From assembly GCA_036555585.1 (NCBI GenBank), contig DATBLE010000002.1, positions 1 through 64,000 on the forward strand: DNA of 64,000 nucleotides, written 5' to 3'. The notes under the pieces are model-generated. The model was not told the origin of the DNA. It worked only from the letters and a program-made list of their open reading frames with translations, and did no database searches. The position numbers and the translations under genes are program-made. This stretch comes from DATBLE01 sp036555585 (GTDB taxonomy: Bacteria > Actinomycetota > Thermoleophilia > Gaiellales > Gaiellaceae). Positions 31,364-40,330 of the stretch are shown in pieces; the first letter of the stretch is position 1; every line of letters begins with the position of its first letter.

Positions 31364-33218
31364 CGGTGGCCTCGAGCGGCGGATCGGGAACACGGTCGAG
31401 CTCGTCGCGTGCGGCGGCCACGTCGGCGGCGTCCAGCGTCCGGAACGCCCGGACGCCGAGGCCGAAGGCACGGCGCAGCGACTCCGGGCTGCCGTCGACC
31501 GCCTCCGCATCGACGCGGCCGGCGCCGATGTCCTCGTACCAGGCGGCGCTCGACGCGCGGCTGATCACGAAGAGCCGCTCCCGCAGCCGCGGCCGGTCGC
31601 GCTGCGCCCAGCGCAGGAACGGGATCCAGTAGCGCTGCTCGCCCGCCTCGTCCTCGAGCCAGGGCCCGGCGATCACGGGTATGCCGGTGCGGTCTCGGGC
31701 CAGCGCCCGGACCGTGGCCTGGAGCGAGCGCACGGGCGTCGCCTTCTCGGCGGCTCGGAGGCGCCGGCGTTCTGCATCGTGACCTGCCCTGGCTGCGAGC
31801 GGGCGCAGAGCGAGCCGAACGGCCGGCCCGAGCGCGGGACCGGGCTGCGGCCGCGGTGCAGGTGCGGCGCCCAGCTCCTCGATCGCCTCGACGGTCGCCT
31901 CCGTCGCCGAGCGCTCGCGCCCGAGCGGGCGGACGAACCGGCGCAGGAACCGCTCGTTCCGCACGCGGTCGTCGCGTCCCTGCAACGACTCCTCGAGCTG
32001 GGCCGCGTGCTCGTCGAACGTGCGCGCCACGTACAGGTGCCCGTCTCGCTCCTCGCGCAGGTGCTGAAAGTGGAGCGTGCCCTGCTGCGTGTCGCGGAAC
32101 TCGTCGGCGAGCAGCGTGTGCACCGGGCGGCCGACGATCGCGGCCTCGATCTGGGCGGTGGTGTTGATGCCCACGACCGCGGCCGAGTGGTGGATCGAGT
32201 CGAAGTAGTTCCGCCTGGCGTCGTCGGCGCCCGGGTCCTCCCCGAAGCGCGGCCAGAGCCGGACCTGCGGTCCGTCGAGCGCGGCATCCGCCCACTGCGC
32301 GGCGTTCAGCGGATGCGGCCTGACGAGAAAGCCGACGCCGTCCCAGACGCCGCCGCGCGAGCGTAGCCGCTCGATCCAGGCCCGCACGAAACCGACCTCG
32401 TCGGGTGCCACGAACCCGGACGAGCAGGCGTACAGCACGTAGGGAAGGGCCGGATCGAGCCCCACCTCGCCGCAGAGCTCCTCGCGCGTCCTGCTCGGCT
32501 GCCAGCCGAACCAGTGGTCGACCGACGGCGCGCCGGTCAACCGGATGCGCTCCCGGGGGATGCCGTGGAGCTCGACCGCCTCTGCCGCCTGCAGCTCGTT
32601 CCAGACCAGCATCAGGTCGGGCGCGTCGCGGAGCAGGCCCTTGTTCGTCAGGTTGTCCCAGCCCCGGACCGGGAAGACGCTCCGGATGCCGAGCCGGCGC
32701 GCTGCCCGCAGGTAGTCGGCGTGGCCGGTGCCGATCGGCAGCAGGTGCAGCGGAACGAGGACGTCGGGGTTCTGCTCGCGCAGGAACGCGACCACCGGGC
32801 CCGGCGGCTCGAGCGACCGCTCGACGCGGGCGAGAGAGCCCTTCAGCGCGGCGACTCCCGTCGGACCCGCACGCAGCGCGAGCGCACCGGCGCTCCGGAC
32901 CGCGGCCGGCGCCTTCCTCGCGGCGCGGGCACGCAGGGCGTGGGCATCGCGATAGGGCGGTTCGAGGTAGCGGAGGTAGTCGACGCCCGAGCGGATCTCC
33001 TCGGCAAGCGCCGCCTGCCCGGGATCTCCCGGCTCCGGCAGCGCCCCGACGGTGATGCCCGGCGTGGCGCGGACGAGCGCCTGCAGCTCACGATCGGACT
33101 CGAGCGAGCGCACCGCGCCGAATGCGAGCTGAACCTCGTGCCCCCGCTCTGCCAGCAGCCGGAGAACGGGGTGCAGCGACCCGATCCCCGGATGCTCCAT
33201 GACGGCGAGGACGCGCAC
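31356..33218 (-). CDS. SWDN-family putative glycosyltransferase with shortened C-terminal domain
   Basis: 620 residues. GT-B-like part: N-terminal RVLAVMEHPGIGSLHPVLRLL, GWDNLTNKG at 186-194 (Ser replaced by Gly), VWNELQ, TGAPSVDHWF, LYACSS, RPHP, and YFDSIHHSAAVVGINTTAQI. The C-terminal partner domain starts with AGPWLEDEAGEQRYWIPF, but the protein ends about 100 residues later. It lacks the SSG-Y-GPYG-like segment found near the end of the two full-length relatives, so that domain is truncated or reduced. GTG start at 33218 chosen to match paralogue N-termini; it begins 1 nt after the upstream stop. Confidence 0.65.
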   Translation of the reverse strand: MRVLAVMEHPGIGSLHPVLRLLAERGHEVQLAFGAVRSLESDRELQALVRATPGITVGALPEPGDPGQAALAEEIRSGVDYLRYLEPPYRDAHALRARAARKAPAAVRSAGALALRAGPTGVAALKGSLARVERSLEPPGPVVAFLREQNPDVLVPLHLLPIGTGHADYLRAARRLGIRSVFPVRGWDNLTNKGLLRDAPDLMLVWNELQAAEAVELHGIPRERIRLTGAPSVDHWFGWQPSRTREELCGEVGLDPALPYVLYACSSGFVAPDEVGFVRAWIERLRSRGGVWDGVGFLVRPHPLNAAQWADAALDGPQVRLWPRFGEDPGADDARRNYFDSIHHSAAVVGINTTAQIEAAIVGRPVHTLLADEFRDTQQGTLHFQHLREERDGHLYVARTFDEHAAQLEESLQGRDDRVRNERFLRRFVRPLGRERSATEATVEAIEELGAAPAPRPQPGPALGPAVRLALRPLAARAGHDAERRRLRAAEKATPVRSLQATVRALARDRTGIPVIAGPWLEDEAGEQRYWIPFLRWAQRDRPRLRERLFVISRASSAAWYEDIGAGRVDAEAVDGSPESLRRAFGLGVRAFRTLDAADVAAARDELDRVPDPPLEATGV

Positions 33219-33219
33219 G

Positions 33220-34308
33220 CTAGGACCCCTGACCGGCGCCGCCGGCCCGCTCGTAGAGGTCGCCGGCCGCCCGCTCGACGGCCTCGATCGTGGCCGCGTC
33301 GAGCGAGTCGCGGAAGGCGGTGGCGCGCTCGGGGAGGACGCCGCGGCGGTCGACCGGCTCGGTCGAGTTCGCGAGGGTCGGGCGGCCGTTGAAGGTCGGT
33401 GTGAGCAGCACGGGCGACCACGAGATTCCGATGCGCTCGGCCACGAGGTGCATCGTCTCTTCGGTCGCGCCGGCGAGCTGCTCGTACGTGAGGACGAGGA
33501 CACGCTCTCCGTGGCGGTCGCGGGCGTCGAGCGCCGCCTCGGTCGACTGCCGCCAGAGCGCAACCGCCTGCTCGACGGCCTCGTAGGCGGCCCGGTGCCG
33601 GCTTGCGGACGCGTACCAGGCCCGAGGGTCGCGGACGATCGAGACGAAGAGGCCGTCCGGGTACGCGGCCAGGTAGCGCTCGAGCCGCTCGACCTCCATC
33701 GCCAGCCGGGGCGTGAACGCGGTCACCGCCCGCTTCGGTTCCGAGTACAGGTTCTGGTCGTCGAGCCAGGCGTTGAAGTACGAGGTGAAGTAGCAGTCGA
33801 GCACGCCGCGCTCGGTCTCCGGCCGCCAGTCGTCCACGCACCGCTCGAACACCGCCCGCTGCACGCGCGGCGAGAACACGAACGGGAAGACGTCGGGCTC
33901 GAACTGCCCCAGCAGCGGCTTCTCCTTCAGGAACCCCTCGCGCAGGTAGAGATCGACCTGCGGCTCGAACAGGAGCTCGAACCACGTCTCCGGCCGCTGG
34001 AGGTCGAGCTCGGGCCAGTGCCACTTCTTCGGCTTGCCGATCGCGAGCTCGCCCGGGTGGGCGTGTACCTCGGGGTGTCCGTCGAGGAGCTGGCTGAGCA
34101 GCGTCCCCCCCGACCGCTGGATCTGCGAGATCAGGACGAGCGGCTGACGGACCGGGACGATGTGGGCGAGGCGCACCGCCTGCAGCTGCCGGAGCTCCGC
34201 CGCGTCGTCGCGCCGCTCCCAGGGAGGCAGCGCAGGCTCGCCCGCCGGAGCCCACCGCGCCCACACCTTGTCGAGCATCCGCCGCAGGTCGGAGGTGGCG
34301 ATCGACAC
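33220..34308 (-). CDS. PAPS-dependent sulfotransferase
   Basis: 362 residues, a close paralogue of 30338-31363. The PAPS 5' loop SQIQRSGGTLLSQL is at 61-74 and the 3' site SIVRDPRAWYASASRH follows. Shared segments such as TSYFNAWLDDQNLYSEPKR and TPTFNGRP show recent common ancestry. It likely sulfates a different position or sugar of the same glycan. GTG start, 4 nt after the upstream SWDN gene, so it is part of an alternating GT-ST-GT-ST-GT operon. Confidence 0.86.
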   Translation of the reverse strand: MSIATSDLRRMLDKVWARWAPAGEPALPPWERRDDAAELRQLQAVRLAHIVPVRQPLVLISQIQRSGGTLLSQLLDGHPEVHAHPGELAIGKPKKWHWPELDLQRPETWFELLFEPQVDLYLREGFLKEKPLLGQFEPDVFPFVFSPRVQRAVFERCVDDWRPETERGVLDCYFTSYFNAWLDDQNLYSEPKRAVTAFTPRLAMEVERLERYLAAYPDGLFVSIVRDPRAWYASASRHRAAYEAVEQAVALWRQSTEAALDARDRHGERVLVLTYEQLAGATEETMHLVAERIGISWSPVLLTPTFNGRPTLANSTEPVDRRGVLPERATAFRDSLDAATIEAVERAAGDLYERAGGAGQGS

Positions 34309-34312
34309 CGTC

Positions 34313-36580
34313 CTACGCGGCAGCGGGCGCCGGCGCCTTCGTCCGCAACCGGCCCGCCAGCTCGTCCGGGTCGGCCTCGGCGGCAGGGACTGCGTCGAGC
34401 CGGCCGAACGGCGGGCGTCCGATCTCCGCGGCCACCCGCAGGTCGGCCGCGGTCGCTTCGCCCGGCTCGACCACCGTCACCGCCCGGACGCCGGTGAGCA
34501 ACGCGACGTACGCGGAAGGGCCGTACGAGCCGAGGAAGCCGCTCGAGCGCGCGATCACGCCGATCTCCGCCTGCCGGTCGAACGCGTCCAGCATCACGGC
34601 CGGCACGTCCAGCGCGCGGGCCGCATCGGCCAGGACGGGAGGGGCGCCGTCGTCCAGGCGGACGGCGACGTAGCGTTCGGGAAGCTCCGGAGCCGTGTCC
34701 GCGAACGGCACCGGCAGTGGTGCGAATTCGAGCCGCAGGTCGCGCAGCCGGGCGAAGAAGTCCTGGCCGGCGAGCGCCTCCCGGTGCGGCTCGACCAGCT
34801 CCTGCCGGAGCCGTAGGAAGTCCGGCGTGCCGAGCTCGTCCGCGAGGGCTTGCTCCAGCTCGTCGCCGAGCTCCTCGAGCGCGAAGCACCGCTGCGCGAA
34901 GCCTTCGTACCAGGGGAGGCTCGCGCTGCGGGCGACCACGACCAGCCGATCCGGGAGGTCGAGCGTGATTCGCATCGTGCGCCGGACGAACGGCACCCAG
35001 TAGACGAGCTCGCCGATCTCGTCGGCCAGCCACGGCCCGGCCACGACCGGCACGCCGCGGTTCTGCCTCACGAGGTCGCGCACCGTCCGGCGCAGGTCCT
35101 CGAGCGGATCGGCGCGGCGCCGGCTCTTCTGGGCACGGCGCTTGTCGCCGAGGTGCTTGGCGAGCGGCTCGAGAGCGAAGCGGACCGCCGGGCCGAGCCG
35201 CGGCCCGGGCTCCGCACGACGACGGCGCCGGCCGAGCTCCTCGATCGCGTCGGCGGCAACCGGGGTCGCGGCGACGTCCAGGCCGAGCGGCCGGACGAAC
35301 CGGCGCACGAAGCGCTCGTTCAGCCCATCCGGGTCGCCCTCGGCCAGCGAACGCTCGAGCTGCGCCGCGTGCTCGGCGAATGTGCGCCCGACGTGCAGCT
35401 GGCCGAACTCGTCGTTCGCGAGGTAGTGGAAGTGGATCGTGCCGCCCTGCGTATCGCGGTACTCGTCGGCGAGCAGCGTGTGGACGGGACGGCCGACGAT
35501 CGCCGCCTCGATCTGAGCGGTGGTGTTGATCCCGACGACCGCGGCGGAGTGGTGGAGCGAGTCGTAGAAGTTCTGCCGCGGACCGGTGCCGAGGGGGAGC
35601 TCGCCGTACCGCGGCCAGATCGAGACCTGCGGATCGTCGATCACGAGGTCGTGGAAGCCGTTCGCGTGGAGGGGATGGGGGCGCACGAGCAGACCGGCTG
35701 ACGCGAGCAGGCCGCCGCGCTCGCGCAGCTCGGCAGCCCAGCGCTTCACGAACGCCGGCTCGTGGGGCGCGATGAAGCTCGACGAGCCGACGTACAGGAC
35801 AATCGGCTCGACGGCGTCGAGCCCGACCTCCGCGCAGAACGCCTCGCGCGAGCGGCTCGGTTCCCAGTCGAACCAGTGGTCGTACGCCTGCGCGCCCGTG
35901 ACGACGACCCTTTCGGCGGGGACGCCGTGCATCTCGACCGCCTCTCTCCGCTGCAGGTCGTTCCAGACGAGGACGCGGTCGGGCGCGTCACGGAGCAGTC
36001 CCTTGTTCGTCAGGTTGTCCCAGCTGCGCACGGGGAAGCAGACCGGGATCCCGAGCCGCTGCGCCGCCCGGACGAACTCCGCCTGCGGCGTTCCGAAGCC
36101 GACGAGCGGAGTGATCACGAGGACGTCCGGGTCCTGCTCGGCCAGGAACTCGGTCGCCCGCGGAGGCGGGGCGAGGCACCGCTCGACCGCCTGGAGCGTC
36201 TTCCGGGCGGCCTTCGCTCCGCCGGGAGCCTTGACCGCAAGGTCGGCCGCTCGCCGGAAGCCGGCCGGGGCCTCGTGCCGGGCGCGCTCGCGGAGCTTGG
36301 TCGAGTCGCGGTAGACCGGGTCGAAGTAGCGGAGGTAGTCGATCGTGCTCCGCAGCGAGCGGGCGAGGTCGCTCCAGCCGGCCGCGCGGGCGAACGGCTG
36401 CTCGACCAGCTCGACGCGGGAGCCTTCCGAGGCGATGCGCTGGATGTGCTCGTGCGAGTCGCTCGACTTCACGTCCCGGCAGGCGAGCCTGATCGAGTGG
36501 CCACGCTCGTCGAGCAGCCTCACGACCGGCGCCAGGGTGCGCAGGTTCGAGGTGTTCTTGATCAGGAAGAGGATCTTCAT
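34313..36580 (-). CDS. SWDN-family putative glycosyltransferase with full fused C-terminal domain
   Basis: 755 residues. GT-B-like region 1-460: MKILFLIKNTSNLRTLAPVV, SWDNLTNKG at 186-194, VWNDLQRREAVEMHG, TGAQAYDHWF, LYVGSS, RPHP, FYDSLHHSAAVVGINTTAQI and RPVHTLLADEYRDTQ. C-terminal region about 540-755 is the most complete copy of the partner domain: AGPWLADEIGELVYWVPF, PWYEGFAQR and SSGFLGSYGPSAYVALLTGV. The N-terminal 10 residues of the longest frame were dropped because the ATG at 36580 matches paralogue starts. 63 nt downstream of the FkbM gene. Confidence 0.66.
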   Translation of the reverse strand: MKILFLIKNTSNLRTLAPVVRLLDERGHSIRLACRDVKSSDSHEHIQRIASEGSRVELVEQPFARAAGWSDLARSLRSTIDYLRYFDPVYRDSTKLRERARHEAPAGFRRAADLAVKAPGGAKAARKTLQAVERCLAPPPRATEFLAEQDPDVLVITPLVGFGTPQAEFVRAAQRLGIPVCFPVRSWDNLTNKGLLRDAPDRVLVWNDLQRREAVEMHGVPAERVVVTGAQAYDHWFDWEPSRSREAFCAEVGLDAVEPIVLYVGSSSFIAPHEPAFVKRWAAELRERGGLLASAGLLVRPHPLHANGFHDLVIDDPQVSIWPRYGELPLGTGPRQNFYDSLHHSAAVVGINTTAQIEAAIVGRPVHTLLADEYRDTQGGTIHFHYLANDEFGQLHVGRTFAEHAAQLERSLAEGDPDGLNERFVRRFVRPLGLDVAATPVAADAIEELGRRRRRAEPGPRLGPAVRFALEPLAKHLGDKRRAQKSRRRADPLEDLRRTVRDLVRQNRGVPVVAGPWLADEIGELVYWVPFVRRTMRITLDLPDRLVVVARSASLPWYEGFAQRCFALEELGDELEQALADELGTPDFLRLRQELVEPHREALAGQDFFARLRDLRLEFAPLPVPFADTAPELPERYVAVRLDDGAPPVLADAARALDVPAVMLDAFDRQAEIGVIARSSGFLGSYGPSAYVALLTGVRAVTVVEPGEATAADLRVAAEIGRPPFGRLDAVPAAEADPDELAGRLRTKAPAPAAA

Positions 36581-36643
36581 GAAGCATGCGCGGATGCCCG
36601 GCGCGAGCAAATCGTAGCCGCCGCCTCCGCCGGGACCGGCCGC

Positions 36644-37396
36644 TCAGCGCCGCTCGAAGATCCCGTACCAGACGTTCGCGAGCGGCTCGCCGTCGCGCTC
36701 GTCGACTCGCTCCACCAGCTGCAGACCGCTCGCCCGGAGAGCCTCGGCGACCGCGTCGCCGCCGGTGCGGTCGATCTCGACCAGGACCGAGCGCAGCTCG
36801 GAGCGCGCGAGCGTCTCTCGCGCTCCGTCGAGCGCCGCCGACTCGGCGCCGTCGACGTCGATCTTGAGCAAGGTCGGCGGCGGCAGACCGACCGCCGGGA
36901 TCAGGTCGTCGAGCCGGTAGCAGAGCGCCGCCACCCCGGCTCCCCCTACCGCCCGCTCCGCCGCTCCGGCCTCGCCGGCCTCCAGCGCGGCAAGTCCCGT
37001 TCGCCGGCCGAGCAGCACGGGCAACGGCGTAACGGTCGCCTCGAACCCGTTCAGGAGGATGTTCTCGCACAGTGCGGCGTAGCTGGCGAACGAGGGCTCG
37101 ACAGCGACGATCCGAGCGCCGTCGCGACCGAGGGAGGCCGCGATCAGCGAGTACCCGCCGATATTGGCACCGACGTCCCAGAGCGCGTCGCCCGGGCGCA
37201 GGCTGCGCTCGATCCAGGCGGCCGTCCACGGCTCCTTCGCCACCGGTCGCAGCCGGCTGAGCAGCTCGGAGCGCGAGGTCACCCCGACGACGAGCTCCGC
37301 GCCGGCGTAGTCGAGCCGCCCGATGTGTGCCGGCACGACCGGGTACTCACGGCGCGAGAGCGCCCTGCGGACCCGGCGGAGGGAGCGCGCAGCCAC
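36644..37396 (-). CDS. FkbM-family methyltransferase
   Basis: 250 residues. SAM motif I DALWDVGANIGGYSLIAA, VAVEPSFASYAALCENILLNG, and the FkbM hallmark LLKIDVDGAESAALDGA. Family members O-methylate sugars or polyketides; methylation of a glycan residue fits here. GTG at 37396; a -10 TAGGCT (37408-37403) lies 6 nt upstream, so the message is probably leaderless. It heads the minus-strand operon that continues with the alternating SWDN and sulfotransferase genes. Confidence 0.86.
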   Translation of the reverse strand: MAARSLRRVRRALSRREYPVVPAHIGRLDYAGAELVVGVTSRSELLSRLRPVAKEPWTAAWIERSLRPGDALWDVGANIGGYSLIAASLGRDGARIVAVEPSFASYAALCENILLNGFEATVTPLPVLLGRRTGLAALEAGEAGAAERAVGGAGVAALCYRLDDLIPAVGLPPPTLLKIDVDGAESAALDGARETLARSELRSVLVEIDRTGGDAVAEALRASGLQLVERVDERDGEPLANVWYGIFERR

Positions 37397-37402
37397 GCGG
37401 CG

Positions 37403-37415
37403 AGCCTACTAGGCT
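37403..37415. promoter_or_regulatory. Palindromic divergent promoter (two TAGGCT -10 boxes)
   Basis: AGCCTA-C-TAGGCT is a perfect palindrome. Read left it gives TAGGCT 6 nt before the GTG at 37396; read right it gives TAGGCT 9 nt before the ATG at 37425. The two -10 boxes are separated by a single base, so the divergent operons probably compete for polymerase. Confidence 0.5.
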
Positions 37416-37424
37416 GATCGCGAG

Positions 37425-39005
37425 ATGGAGACGGACGGCCCGCCGCTCAGGATCGAGTGGTTCATGCTGCACAGCGGCTACATCCGCTACTTCGGGCCCG
37501 CGATCCGGCTGCTCGCCGAGCACGGCCACGGCGTCCACCTCTCCTTCACGCGGTTCGAGAAGGACCCGGGCGACGCGAAGCTGGCGGACGACCTCGCCGC
37601 GAGCCATTCGAACATCACGGTCGGCCAGGCTCCTCTGCGTCCGCGCAACGACGGCTGGCGACCCCTCGCCGGGCTCGTTCGGGGCCTCACCGACCTCGGC
37701 CGCTACGTTCATCCGCGCTACGCCGACTCGCCCGCCCTCCGGGCGCGCATGGCCGGAAAGCTGAGCGAGCACGTGCGCACCGCACGCGCGGTCGACCCGG
37801 TCACGTCGAGCTTGACACTCCGGCTGATCCGGTTCATGGAGTCGCACACGGGCGAGCGTTGGTCGCGCCGCATCGTCGCCGCGCTCGGAGCGGTCGAGCG
37901 AGCGATCCCGACCTCCGGCGACGTCGACGCACACCTGCGCAGGCGGCGGCCCGACGCGGTTCTCGTCACGCCCCTGATCGAGTTCGCGAGCTCACAGGTC
38001 GAGTACGTGAAGAGCGCGCGCAGGGCGGGGATCCCGAGCGCGGCCGCCGTCGCCAGCTGGGACAACCTGACCGGGAAGGGGCTGATGCGGGTCCTGCCGG
38101 ACCGCGTCTTCGTCTGGAACGACATCCAGGTTCGCGAGGCCGAGGAGCTCCACGGGGCCCCGCGCGGTGCCGCAATCGCCACCGGTGCGGCGAAGTTCGA
38201 CGAGTGGTTCGAGCGCCGGCCGCGGTGGACGCGCGAGGAGCTCGCGGCGAGGGCCGGCCTCGACCCGTCGCGGCCGTACGTGCTCTACGTCTGCTCGTCG
38301 GCGTTCATCGCACCGGACGAGGTCTCGTTCGTGCGCACCTGGGTCGAGCGTCTGCGCTCCGACGAGCGACGGTCGCTGCGCGAGCTCGGCGTACTCGTGC
38401 GGCCCCATCCTCAGAACGCAGCGCAGTGGCGCGACGCAGATCTCTCGCGGCTCGCAAACCTCTCCGTCTGGCCGCGGGCGGGCGCCCAGCCCGACGACGG
38501 CGACGCCCGCGCCGAGTTCTTCGACTCGCTCGTCCACGGCGCCGCGGTCGTCGGGATCAACACCAGCGTGCTGCTGGAGGCGGCGATCCTCGGGAAGAGC
38601 GTCCTCGTCCCGCTTGTCCCCCGGTTCGCCGGCACCCAGCAGGGAACGCTGCACTTCCGCTACCTGCTGCACGAGAACGGCGGCTTCCTCCACGTCGCCT
38701 CCACGCTCGACGAGCACGCCGACCAGCTCGCCGCCGCCCTCGAGCACGGGGACGACCATGCCGAGCAGACGCGGCGGTTCGTCGAGTCGTTCCTGCGCCC
38801 GCGCGGCCTCGAGCGTCCAGCGGCGCCGATCCTTGCCGACGCGATCGAGCGGCTGGCCCTGCTCACGCCCGCGCCCGCTCGACGCACCGCCGGTTCGCTC
38901 GTGCTCCGCGTGGCGCTGACGCCGCTCGCGGCCGGGGCGAGCGTGCTCGGCGCCGCCTCGGAGCGGATCCGCGTGCGGCCGCCGCTCGAGCCGGACCTCG
39001 TCTAG
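37425..39005 (+). CDS. SWDN-family putative glycosyltransferase
   Basis: 526 residues, no fused second domain. SWDNLTGKG at 211-219, VWNDIQVREAEELHG, TGAAKFDEWF, LYVCSS, RPHP, FFDSLVHGAAVVGINTSVLLEAAILGKSVLV, then the shared tail GTLHFRYLLHENGGFLHVAST and a LRPRGLERPAAPILADAIERL ending. The last about 60 residues are rich in Ala/Leu and may pack against the membrane. It is alone on the plus strand, divergent from the FkbM operon, and ends on a CTAG shared with the next gene. Confidence 0.68.
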   Translation: METDGPPLRIEWFMLHSGYIRYFGPAIRLLAEHGHGVHLSFTRFEKDPGDAKLADDLAASHSNITVGQAPLRPRNDGWRPLAGLVRGLTDLGRYVHPRYADSPALRARMAGKLSEHVRTARAVDPVTSSLTLRLIRFMESHTGERWSRRIVAALGAVERAIPTSGDVDAHLRRRRPDAVLVTPLIEFASSQVEYVKSARRAGIPSAAAVASWDNLTGKGLMRVLPDRVFVWNDIQVREAEELHGAPRGAAIATGAAKFDEWFERRPRWTREELAARAGLDPSRPYVLYVCSSAFIAPDEVSFVRTWVERLRSDERRSLRELGVLVRPHPQNAAQWRDADLSRLANLSVWPRAGAQPDDGDARAEFFDSLVHGAAVVGINTSVLLEAAILGKSVLVPLVPRFAGTQQGTLHFRYLLHENGGFLHVASTLDEHADQLAAALEHGDDHAEQTRRFVESFLRPRGLERPAAPILADAIERLALLTPAPARRTAGSLVLRVALTPLAAGASVLGAASERIRVRPPLEPDLV

Positions 39006-40327
39006 CCGGGCAACGAGCGCGCGAGGCTCTCGATCGCGTCGGCAAGGATCGGCGTCGCCGGACGCTCGAGGCCGTTGGGGCGGACGAACGCACGCAGGAA
39101 CGCCTCTGCGCCCGCCTCGGCGGCGGCGGGGTTCGCCAGCGTCGCCCGGAGCTGGCGCGCGTGCTCGTCCAGGGTCCATGCAACCCGGAGCGCTGGCCCC
39201 GCGGCCGCGCGCAGCTCGCGGAAGTGGACGGTTCCCTCCTGCGACTGGCGGTACTCGTCGGCGGCGACCGTCAGCACCGGCTTGCGCTGGATCAGCGCCT
39301 CGACCAGCGCACTGGTGTTCACGCCGACCACCGCCGACGCATGATGGATCGAGTCGAAATAGAGCGCGTCGTCGGCCTCGGTCATGGGCAGCTCGGGCGG
39401 AACGCGCGGTGCAACCGGCAGGTCGACCTGGGCCCACGCCTCGACGCTGTAGGGGTGCGGGCGGACGAGAGCCTGCACGCCGGTCGCCTCCCGCCATCGG
39501 CGCACGAAGGCGATCTCGACCTCGGCCGCGACGATGTTCGGCGAGGACCCGGCGTAGAGCACGTAGGGGCCCGGGTCGAGGCCGACCCGTGAGCGGAACT
39601 CCACGCCGTCACCGGTCGGGCCACGCTCGAACCACGCATCGAACAGCTGCGCGCCGGTGACCACGACGCTTCTCGGCGGCAGGAAGTGCAACTCGACCGC
39701 GTCACGCCGCTGGATGTCGTTCCAGACGAACGTCGCGTCGGGTCGGGCCTTGACCACCCCCTTGGTGGTCAGGTGGTCCCAGCTCGCGATTCCGGCGGCG
39801 ACGGGGATGCCGAGCTTGCGTGCCGCCTTCACCGTGTCGGTCTGGCGGCGGTTTCGACGGCTGCGGCCGAGGAGCGGCGTGACCACGACGACATCGGGCG
39901 AGTGAGCCGCGAGCGCCTGTTCGACTCCGCGGTCGCTCGGCACGGCCTGCTCCAGCGCGAGTGCGAGGCGGAGCGCGGGCCCGGCCCCCCACCAGCCGTA
40001 GGGAAGCCGGGTCGGCCACCCGCCCACGTACTTGGCCATCCGCTCGCGGAGGTAGGGCGCGCCCGCGAAGCGCGGATCGAGGTAGCGGAGGTAGTCGGCG
40101 GTCGCGCGCAGCCGCTCGATCGTCCGCTCGGCACGACGCTGCGCCGGAGGGAGCCTCGGCACCACCTCGACGCCTGCGAGCTCCTCCAGCGCGTTCACGG
40201 CCGGGTCGCGCCGCTCGCAGTCGTCGTAGCAGAGCAGCACGCGGTGGCCGCGCCCGGCAAGCTCGCGCACTGTCGAGCCGTACATGCGCAGGTAGCCGGG
40301 GAAGGCGAGCTGGAAGAGGATCCTCAC
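39002..40327 (-). CDS. SWDN-family putative glycosyltransferase (variant motif SWDHLTTKG)
   Basis: 441 residues. Motif variant SWDHLTTKG at 182-190 with Asn replaced by His, VWNDIQRRDAVELH, TGAQLFDAWF, LYAGSS, RPHP, YFDSIHHASAVVGVNTSALVEALIQRKPVLT. The C-terminus stops right after the shared FVRPNGLERPATPILADAIESL segment, so this is close to the minimal GT domain. GTG start 3 nt after the upstream SWDN gene. Last gene of the exporter operon. Confidence 0.68.
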   Translation of the reverse strand: MRILFQLAFPGYLRMYGSTVRELAGRGHRVLLCYDDCERRDPAVNALEELAGVEVVPRLPPAQRRAERTIERLRATADYLRYLDPRFAGAPYLRERMAKYVGGWPTRLPYGWWGAGPALRLALALEQAVPSDRGVEQALAAHSPDVVVVTPLLGRSRRNRRQTDTVKAARKLGIPVAAGIASWDHLTTKGVVKARPDATFVWNDIQRRDAVELHFLPPRSVVVTGAQLFDAWFERGPTGDGVEFRSRVGLDPGPYVLYAGSSPNIVAAEVEIAFVRRWREATGVQALVRPHPYSVEAWAQVDLPVAPRVPPELPMTEADDALYFDSIHHASAVVGVNTSALVEALIQRKPVLTVAADEYRQSQEGTVHFRELRAAAGPALRVAWTLDEHARQLRATLANPAAAEAGAEAFLRAFVRPNGLERPATPILADAIESLARSLPG

Positions 40328-40330
40328 GGC

